Origin: JAEUHM01 sp964538625
GTDB taxonomy: Bacteria > Verrucomicrobiota > Verrucomicrobiia > Verrucomicrobiales > Verrucomicrobiaceae
Reading direction: 5' to 3'
DNA: 64,000 bases
NCBI GenBank assembly: GCA_964538625.1
Contig: CAZIGH010000018.1
Span: forward strand, 21,059 to 85,058
This document shows positions 58,489-64,000 of the stretch, piece by piece (position 1 is the first letter of the stretch; every line of letters begins with the position of its first letter). Under the pieces are notes generated by a model. It was not told the origin of the DNA. It did not search any database and saw only the letters and a program-made list of their open reading frames with translations. The position numbers and the translations under genes are program-made.

Positions 58489-59421
58489 CTACAGACCCCC
58501 GAGCACTTGATTGGCTATCTCAGCGTCCGTCAGGCGTGGTATGGCTGGGCTGGGCCAGCGTGCGCGGAAAGTGTCCACAATGATCTGCGCTATCTTGGCC
58601 TGCGCTGCACCGGCAGGGTGGAAGCCATCCCCGCTGAAGGCGTAACGCGGGCGTGAGTTCGCATCCGCCTTGCGGTAGATCTCCACTCCATTGAGGTAGA
58701 ATGGGCTGGTGATGAGCGACTTGGTAAAGGTATAAACGCCGCTGGCGAAGGCTACTCCGCGTGAGTTTGCAGCGGCGGCCAGTTGGCTGTTGAGCGTCTC
58801 TAGGGCGGAGCTGACGCGCGCCGTCTTCACACTGTGAGTGGGGTTCTGCCGCTGGATGTCAGGACAGCAGCCTACGTGCGGCACCGAGACGAGGACGATG
58901 GGAATGGTGGACTTCACCGAGCGCACAAAGTCCACGATGTTGATCAGATTGTCCCGGGTGGTCTTGATGTAGTTCGAGGCGGACTTGCCGTTATAGACGT
59001 CGTCATACCAGTCATCCACATCATTGCCGCCGGCGAAGATGACTACGCGCTCGACGGTGCTCTTGATTTGGGACTTCAGTTCATTTTGCCACAGTCTGTC
59101 CTGCCAGGACGAGCTGCGGAGGGCATTGCGGATCTCGGAAGTGGTGGCACCTGGGAAGGCCCAGTTGTGCTTGTGGCCTATGATCCGGTAGTCTGCATAC
59201 ACGGAGAAGCCGCCTTGATCGAACCAGGACTTCCGCCGCTCATGCAGCACCTCAATCCAGTTGCGCGTGTCCCATGAGTCGCGGTTGGATGGGTAAAGGA
59301 TGGGAAACTCCACCTCGTATTCCTTGGTTAGACTGTCTCCGATGACGAGACACTGCTGCGCGGCGTGGAGAGGAGCCGCAAAAAAGAGCGCAGCGAGGGA
59401 GATGCGCGTGAGACGGTTCAT
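58489..59421 (-). CDS. Secreted SGNH/GDSL-type hydrolase
   Basis: This 310-residue exported protein has a signal peptide (MNRLTRISLAALFFAAPLHA) and SGNH blocks: block I GDSLTKEYE with the nucleophile Ser, block III AGGNDVDDW and block V GDGFHPAGAAQ with the Asp and His. The middle part contains SVPHVGCCPD, with two adjacent Cys. It is an esterase or deacetylase acting outside the cell; the substrate is not predictable. The ATG at 59421 is chosen for the signal peptide over the one 18 nt upstream. It is divergent from the beta-helix gene. Confidence 0.83.
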   Translation of the reverse strand: MNRLTRISLAALFFAAPLHAAQQCLVIGDSLTKEYEVEFPILYPSNRDSWDTRNWIEVLHERRKSWFDQGGFSVYADYRIIGHKHNWAFPGATTSEIRNALRSSSWQDRLWQNELKSQIKSTVERVVIFAGGNDVDDWYDDVYNGKSASNYIKTTRDNLINIVDFVRSVKSTIPIVLVSVPHVGCCPDIQRQNPTHSVKTARVSSALETLNSQLAAAANSRGVAFASGVYTFTKSLITSPFYLNGVEIYRKADANSRPRYAFSGDGFHPAGAAQAKIAQIIVDTFRARWPSPAIPRLTDAEIANQVLGGL

Positions 59422-59547
59422 GTTGGAAAAGTAGTTCAAAATGGTAAAAACTCAACCTCCCGGCCATGGCGGAGGACTTGGAGGTAATCTTTGCCTGCCT
59501 CTGACGTTGTGTGTAGTCTCGTCATTCAAACTTTTCCACCAGTCACC

Positions 59548-60831
59548 ATGCGACCTCTCCTGTTCTTCGCCGCAGCCCTGCTGACATACACCGCCACGGC
59601 GCGGGACTTTTATGTGGGCCGCAATGGAGATGACGATGCCGCGGGGACGCGGGCTGCGCCGTGGCACAACATTCAGGACGCCATCGACAAGCTGAAGCCG
59701 GGTGACACCCTGCACATCAGTCCCGGTGTTTATCGTGAGAAGCTCTACATCAACGTCTCGGGTGAGCCGGACAAGCCCATCACCATCCAGGGCGGCCCAG
59801 GCGTCATCATCAGCGGGCGGGGAATCGAAGGGGAGAATATCATTTACATCGAGGATAAGAGCCACCTGCGCATCATCGGCCTGGAGCTTCGTGAAAACCT
59901 GGGTTGCAAGGATGGCTCGGGCATCCGCGTCGTGGGTTCTGGCACGGACATTGAACTGCGAGACAACCGCATCCATGAGATTCGTGGCAAGGACGCCATG
60001 GGCATCACCATCTACGGCACGGACGCCAAGCGAAGCATCAGTAAGCTCGTCATCCACGGCAACCACATTTTCAACTGTGAACCCGCCCCCAGCGAGGCGC
60101 TGACACTGAATGGCAACGTGCAGGGCTTCGTGGTCTCGAACAACGTCGTGCATGACTGCAACAACATCGGCATCGATTTCATAGGTGGTGAAGACTGGAT
60201 CTCGAAGCACCCTGAGGCTGTCACACGCGATGGCGTCTGCCGGGGCAACCGTGTGGCACGCTGTCGTTCCAACTATGAAGACGGCTACGCAGCCGGCATT
60301 TACGTGGACAGCGGAAAGAACATCACCATCGAAGACAACTACGTCACCGAGTGTGATCTCGGCATCGAAGTCGGTGCGGAGAACAAGGGCTTCACCGCTT
60401 CTGGCATCATCGTGCGGAACAACACCATTTATCACAACGACAAGGCCGGCATCGTCTTTGGCGGTTATGAAGCCAAGGTGGGGCGGGTGACAGAGAGCCA
60501 GTTCACCGGGAACACCTGCTACGAAAACGGACGGCATAAGAAGGATCACAACGGCGAGCTCTGGATTCAGTGGGCCAGTGGCAACCAAGTCACCGGCAAC
60601 ATCTTCGTCTCCCTGCCGGGTAGGCCGCTTGTGAACGTGGAACCCGGCGGCCAGACCGGGAACGTGGTGGACTCAAACCGTTATTACACCAGCGCCGGGG
60701 CAGGAGAGGCGGAGTTCCTCTGGGGCGGGCACGATGTCACCGGATTCGCCGCGTGGAAAGCTACAAGCGGCTGGGACGGAAAGTCCAGTTTCGGCGAAGT
60801 GGAAGTGCGCCTGCCTACCAAAGCGGAGTAA
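59548..60831 (+). CDS. Secreted right-handed parallel beta-helix protein
   Basis: This 427-residue exported protein (signal peptide MRPLLFFAAALLTYTATA) reads as a pectate lyase-like beta helix: GRNGDDDAAGTRAAPWHNIQ, PGVYREKLYINVSG, and successive coils each with an N-rich turn such as ISKLVIHGNHIFNC, FVVSNNVVHDCNN, ITIEDNYVTECDL and IIVRNNTIYHND. Such proteins often cleave uronate-containing polysaccharides by elimination, but catalytic residues cannot be placed by eye. The ATG at 59548 is preferred for the signal peptide. A DUF1501 gene follows 60 nt later. Confidence 0.85.
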   Translation: MRPLLFFAAALLTYTATARDFYVGRNGDDDAAGTRAAPWHNIQDAIDKLKPGDTLHISPGVYREKLYINVSGEPDKPITIQGGPGVIISGRGIEGENIIYIEDKSHLRIIGLELRENLGCKDGSGIRVVGSGTDIELRDNRIHEIRGKDAMGITIYGTDAKRSISKLVIHGNHIFNCEPAPSEALTLNGNVQGFVVSNNVVHDCNNIGIDFIGGEDWISKHPEAVTRDGVCRGNRVARCRSNYEDGYAAGIYVDSGKNITIEDNYVTECDLGIEVGAENKGFTASGIIVRNNTIYHNDKAGIVFGGYEAKVGRVTESQFTGNTCYENGRHKKDHNGELWIQWASGNQVTGNIFVSLPGRPLVNVEPGGQTGNVVDSNRYYTSAGAGEAEFLWGGHDVTGFAAWKATSGWDGKSSFGEVEVRLPTKAE

Positions 60832-60891
60832 AAAACGTTGAAAGCTGCGGGACAGCACCCCGTTTTGAGGGCGAACCTGAAATCCCCGCCC

Positions 60892-62184
60892 ATGTCAGAC
60901 CTCCGAGATTCCTTTTCACGTCGCACCTTCGTCAACGGACTGGCGCAGTCATTCCTCGGCGTCACCGCGCTGAGTCAGTTGGGTGGCAGAGCCCTCGCTG
61001 CAGGCAAGGATGCCAGCGTGGCGAAGCAAGTCGCCACCGCCCGCAATGTCATCTACCTCTACATGAGCGGCGGCATGAGCCACCTCGATACCTTTGACCC
61101 CAAGCCCGATGCGAAGGAAGTGACCGGCCTCACCACCGCCATCAGCACCAAGGCTGACGGCGTCCGCATAGCCAGCAACCTGCCGCTTATGGCGCGGCAG
61201 ATGGACAAGGTGGCCCTCGTCCGCTCGCTCAACTCCACACAAGGCGCACACGAGCAGGGCGTTTATTACCAGCGCACCAGCTACACCCTGCGCAGCAGCA
61301 TCCGCCACCCCAGCATGGGCGCGTGGCTCCAGAAGTTTCAGGACAAGGGCAATCCCACCCTGCCCGGCAGTGTCCTCATAGGCAATGATAGCCGCCACCC
61401 CGGAGCAGGCTTCTTCGAGAGCCGCTTCGCGCCGCTCATGATCAACGATCCCGAAAATGGCATCAACAACGTCAAGACCAATGAGTGGTTCACGGAAGAA
61501 CGCTTTTCCAGCCGCCTGAACATCGCCCGCAAGCTCGATCAGAAGTTTGCCCAGACCTACGACATCAAAAACGTCCGCGCCTATGCTGACATGTATGATG
61601 ACGCGGTGAAAATGATGAGGAGCGAGGAGCTCACTGCCTTTGATTTGTCCAAGGAACCGGACGCTCTGCGTGAAAAGTACGGACGTGACAACTTCGGCCA
61701 GGGCTGCCTTCTGGCCCGGCGCCTCGTGGAACACGGCATTCGCCATGTGGAAGTAACTTTTGGCAACTGGGACACGCACAATGCCAACTTCACACGCGTG
61801 CCCGAACTCTGCGATGAACTGGACACCGCTCTCAGCACCCTGCTGCAGGACCTCAGTTCCCGCGGGATGCTGGATGACACCCTAGTCGTCCTCGCCACGG
61901 AGTTTGGCCGCACACCGGAGATCAATCAGAACGACGGTCGTGACCACCACCCGAAGGCATTCACCTGTCTCATGGCCGGCGGGGGAGTAAAGGGTGGCTA
62001 CATCTATGGTGCCACGGATGAGACCGGCACCGCCATCGCAGAAAAAGCCGTCACCATCCCGGACTTCAACGCCACTGTGGCCTACGCACTCGGCATTCCG
62101 CTCGACACCGTCCTTTACAGCCCCAGCAAGCGCCCCTTCACCGTGGCAGACAAGGGCAAACCCATCCTGGAGCTCTTTGCGTAG
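60892..62184 (+). CDS. Second DUF1501 family protein, Tat-exported
   Basis: This 430-residue exported protein has a twin-arginine signal (FSRRTFVNGLAQSFLGVTAL) and the DUF1501 pattern: NVIYLYMSGGMSHLDTFDPK, SLNSTQGAHEQGVYYQRTSY, FGNWDTHNANF, LATEFGRTPEIN and DHHPKAFTCLMAGGGVKGGY. These are reminiscent of alkaline-phosphatase-type metal sites. It is shorter and more typical than the DUF1501 at 10494. The common partner (DUF1800, DUF1549 or DUF1553) is absent; the neighbours are a beta-helix protein and a sulfatase. The ATG at 60892 fits the signal peptide. Confidence 0.87.
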   Translation: MSDLRDSFSRRTFVNGLAQSFLGVTALSQLGGRALAAGKDASVAKQVATARNVIYLYMSGGMSHLDTFDPKPDAKEVTGLTTAISTKADGVRIASNLPLMARQMDKVALVRSLNSTQGAHEQGVYYQRTSYTLRSSIRHPSMGAWLQKFQDKGNPTLPGSVLIGNDSRHPGAGFFESRFAPLMINDPENGINNVKTNEWFTEERFSSRLNIARKLDQKFAQTYDIKNVRAYADMYDDAVKMMRSEELTAFDLSKEPDALREKYGRDNFGQGCLLARRLVEHGIRHVEVTFGNWDTHNANFTRVPELCDELDTALSTLLQDLSSRGMLDDTLVVLATEFGRTPEINQNDGRDHHPKAFTCLMAGGGVKGGYIYGATDETGTAIAEKAVTIPDFNATVAYALGIPLDTVLYSPSKRPFTVADKGKPILELFA

Positions 62185-62270
62185 GCACACACAGGGAGTG
62201 CGCCAAAGCCCCCTCAGTTTACGAAGACTCTTCAGCAAGAGTCGGCTTGCGTCGTCGTTTCCAACGCCTC

Positions 62271-63884
62271 ATGAACCGGCTCGCCATTCTCGTCTCATCC
62301 CTTTGCCTGCTGCATTCGGCACTTTCCGCCGAGCGGCCAAACATCCTATTCATCTTCAGTGATGACCATGCGCTCAAGGGCCTGGGCGCTTACGGTGGCG
62401 AGGGAAATGTGGCGAAGACTCCGCATCTGGATCAGTTGGCGAAAGACGGGATGCTCTTTCGCCACTGTCTGGTGACGAACTCCATCTGCGGCCCCAGCCG
62501 CGCCACCGTGCTCACCGGGAAATACAACCACCTGAACCGCTTCCCGGACAACGGCAGTGTCTTTGACAACACCCAGCAAACTTATCCAAAGCTTCTTCAA
62601 AGGGCTGGCTACCAGACGGCAGTGATAGGGAAGTGGCACCTGGAGACCGATCCTACCGGGTTCGATCACTGGATGGTGCTACCGGGGCAGGGGCATTATT
62701 GGAATCCGGACTTCATCACGCCAGAGGGCCAAAAGCGTATTGAAGGCTATTGCACGGACGTCATCACCGACGAAGCGCTGAAGTGGCTGAAGGAGGGCCG
62801 GGATCACACCAAGCCCTTCATGCTCTGCTATTGGCACAAGGCACCGCACCGCGAGTGGTCGCCCGGGTTGACGGACCTGAAGCTCTATGATGACGTCACC
62901 ATTCCAGAGCCGCCGACTTTGTTTGACGACTATTCCTACCGCGCTTCACCCGCGCGCGAGCACGAGATGGGAATCGACAAGCACATGACCCTGCACTCGG
63001 ACTTGAAGATGCCCATGGGTGATGACCTCAGCCCAGGTTCCGGTGCCAAGCGAGGTGGTTGGTACAACAGGATGACGCCCGCACAGATGTCTGTGTGGGA
63101 TGCGCATTACAATCCCATTTATGAGGCCTTCAAGAAAGCGAACCTGACGGGGCGGGAGCTGGTAAGCTGGAAGTACCAGCGCTACATGAAGGACTACCTG
63201 GCCACCGTGTCCGGAGTGGATCGGAATGTGGGGCGTGTGCTGGCGTGGCTGAAGGAGACGGGCCTCGATAAGAACACCGTCGTTGTCTATTCCAGCGACC
63301 AAGGTTTCTACCTCGGCGAGCATGGTTGGTTCGACAAACGCTGGATCTACGAGGAGAGCCTCCACACGCCGCTCATCGTCCGCTGGCCCGGCGTGGTGAA
63401 ACCAGGCAGCGAGAACAGGGACCTTGTTAGCACCCTGGACTTCGCCCAGACCTTTCTGGAAATCGCCGGTGCGGAGCAACCCGCAGACATGCAAGGCCGC
63501 AGCATGCTGCCACTCTTGAGGGGAGAGAAAGTAGAGGACTGGCGCACCGCCCACTACTACCACTACTATGAGTATCCCCAGCCGCACCATGTGGCACCCC
63601 ATTATGGCATCCGCACGGCTGCCGGCCTGAAGCTGGTACACTTTTACGACCGCGATGAGTGGGAACTCTTCGATCTGAACCGAGATCCGAATGAAGTGAA
63701 GAGCGTGTATGGCAGCCCGGAGTACGCAGGTGCGCAGGCGGATCTGTTGGCGCAGATGAAGGCTCTCCAGGCAAAGTATCTGGACACGGACCCTACCGCC
63801 CCACCACCGAAGACGCCGCGCAAGGCTTTTCAGGGCAAGGGCAACCCCAACGCCAAGGGAAAGGGTAAGAAGAAAGCGGAGTGA
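62271..63884 (+). CDS. Secreted sulfatase (formylglycine type) with basic C-terminal tail
   Basis: This 537-residue exported enzyme has a signal peptide (MNRLAILVSSLCLLHSALSA), metal motif NILFIFSDDHAL, Cys73 in SICGPSRATVLTG as the formylglycine precursor, and VIGKWHLETDP with the Lys/His pair. VYSSDQGFYLGEHGWFDKRW and the conserved LHTPLIVRWPG match the iduronate/choline-type sulfatases. The terminal residues GNPNAKGKGKKKAE are a Lys/Gly-rich tail similar to that of the sulfatase at 50789. The ATG at 62271 is chosen for the signal peptide; a TTG at 62247 also exists. Confidence 0.9.
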   Translation: MNRLAILVSSLCLLHSALSAERPNILFIFSDDHALKGLGAYGGEGNVAKTPHLDQLAKDGMLFRHCLVTNSICGPSRATVLTGKYNHLNRFPDNGSVFDNTQQTYPKLLQRAGYQTAVIGKWHLETDPTGFDHWMVLPGQGHYWNPDFITPEGQKRIEGYCTDVITDEALKWLKEGRDHTKPFMLCYWHKAPHREWSPGLTDLKLYDDVTIPEPPTLFDDYSYRASPAREHEMGIDKHMTLHSDLKMPMGDDLSPGSGAKRGGWYNRMTPAQMSVWDAHYNPIYEAFKKANLTGRELVSWKYQRYMKDYLATVSGVDRNVGRVLAWLKETGLDKNTVVVYSSDQGFYLGEHGWFDKRWIYEESLHTPLIVRWPGVVKPGSENRDLVSTLDFAQTFLEIAGAEQPADMQGRSMLPLLRGEKVEDWRTAHYYHYYEYPQPHHVAPHYGIRTAAGLKLVHFYDRDEWELFDLNRDPNEVKSVYGSPEYAGAQADLLAQMKALQAKYLDTDPTAPPPKTPRKAFQGKGNPNAKGKGKKKAE

Positions 63885-64000
63885 CTGGCGCTAAGGGTCG
63901 CAGACATGCGCTTGCAAAGCACCTCACCCGACGGGGCCGCAGTTTCCCAACCCGGCAAAGCCGGAACCAAAGTGGCTTCGACTTCAGTCGAAGGTCGGAT
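63885..64000. other. Intergenic tail with two short hairpins
   Basis: After the sulfatase stop there is no ORF to report. CCGGC AAA GCCGG forms one small hairpin (about 63952-63964) and CTTCGAC (63976-63982) pairs with GTCGAAG (63987-63993) around TTCA. Neither has a T-run. They may be a terminator pair or part of a repeat family. Confidence 0.3.

Noticed and set aside
1..64000. CRISPR arrays, tRNA, rRNA, insertion sequences and prophage
   Set aside because: I saw no regularly spaced direct repeats, no cloverleaf or rRNA-type sequences, and no transposase, integrase or capsid genes.

Overview
The window looks like chromosomal DNA of a free-living bacterium of the phylum Verrucomicrobiota, most likely a Prosthecobacter/Verrucomicrobium-type genome. 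This is inferred from gene content, not from a marker gene. The evidence is high GC, genes often without a Shine-Dalgarno sequence, a paired DUF1800/DUF1501 locus, three formylglycine sulfatases, a Tat-exported Gfo/Idh/MocA protein, FTLIEMLIVI-type prepilin leaders, and a putative Na+/H+ antiporter and small zinc-ribbon protein of kinds common in that phylum. I saw no rRNA, tRNA, CRISPR array, insertion sequence or prophage.

Layout. 1-2278: a manganese ABC transporter (ATPase cut by the window edge, plus binding lipoprotein) divergent from mntR, with an inverted-repeat operator between them. 2420-12677: a pseudopilin, a 2349-residue DUF1800 giant, its DUF1501 partner and a membrane-anchored protein with a pseudopilin-like tail. 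12759-19310: uvrC, then exbB-exbD-TPR-serine protease, a Tol/Ton-like envelope operon without TonB or TolA. 19447-30600: housekeeping genes (nuoE, trigger factor, ribD-gmhB-phosphatase, a GspF-like gene, an EamA transporter, a folP-like gene, a PHP phosphatase) mixed with secreted hydrolases. 30695-34743: a beta-CASP metallo-hydrolase and an Lhr helicase.

34786-39866 is a copper-resistance island: a small Cys-rich exported protein, a multicopper oxidase fused to a CopB-like outer-membrane barrel, a small YHS/TRASH-like exported protein and a CopA P-type ATPase. 39960-50679 holds pstS, a YlbF-like/DUF2851/HAD operon, a decayed-looking gap, punA, rpsT, an FHA protein, the Gfo/Idh protein, and amtB behind two small genes, one of them roadblock-like. 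50789-63884 is rich in secreted degradative enzymes (three sulfatases, a ceramidase-like hydrolase, an SGNH hydrolase, a parallel beta-helix protein, a second DUF1501 protein), interrupted by a type II restriction-modification pair.

The most unusual observations are: (1) phage-fibre-like beta modules nested inside PA14 and DUF1800 domains of the giant protein; (2) the multicopper oxidase/outer-membrane barrel fusion; (3) a putative restriction endonuclease of unrecognised family with a D12-class adenine methylase; (4) a roadblock-type gene pair ahead of amtB where a P-II gene would be expected. Protein-family calls come from reading translated motifs without database searches.
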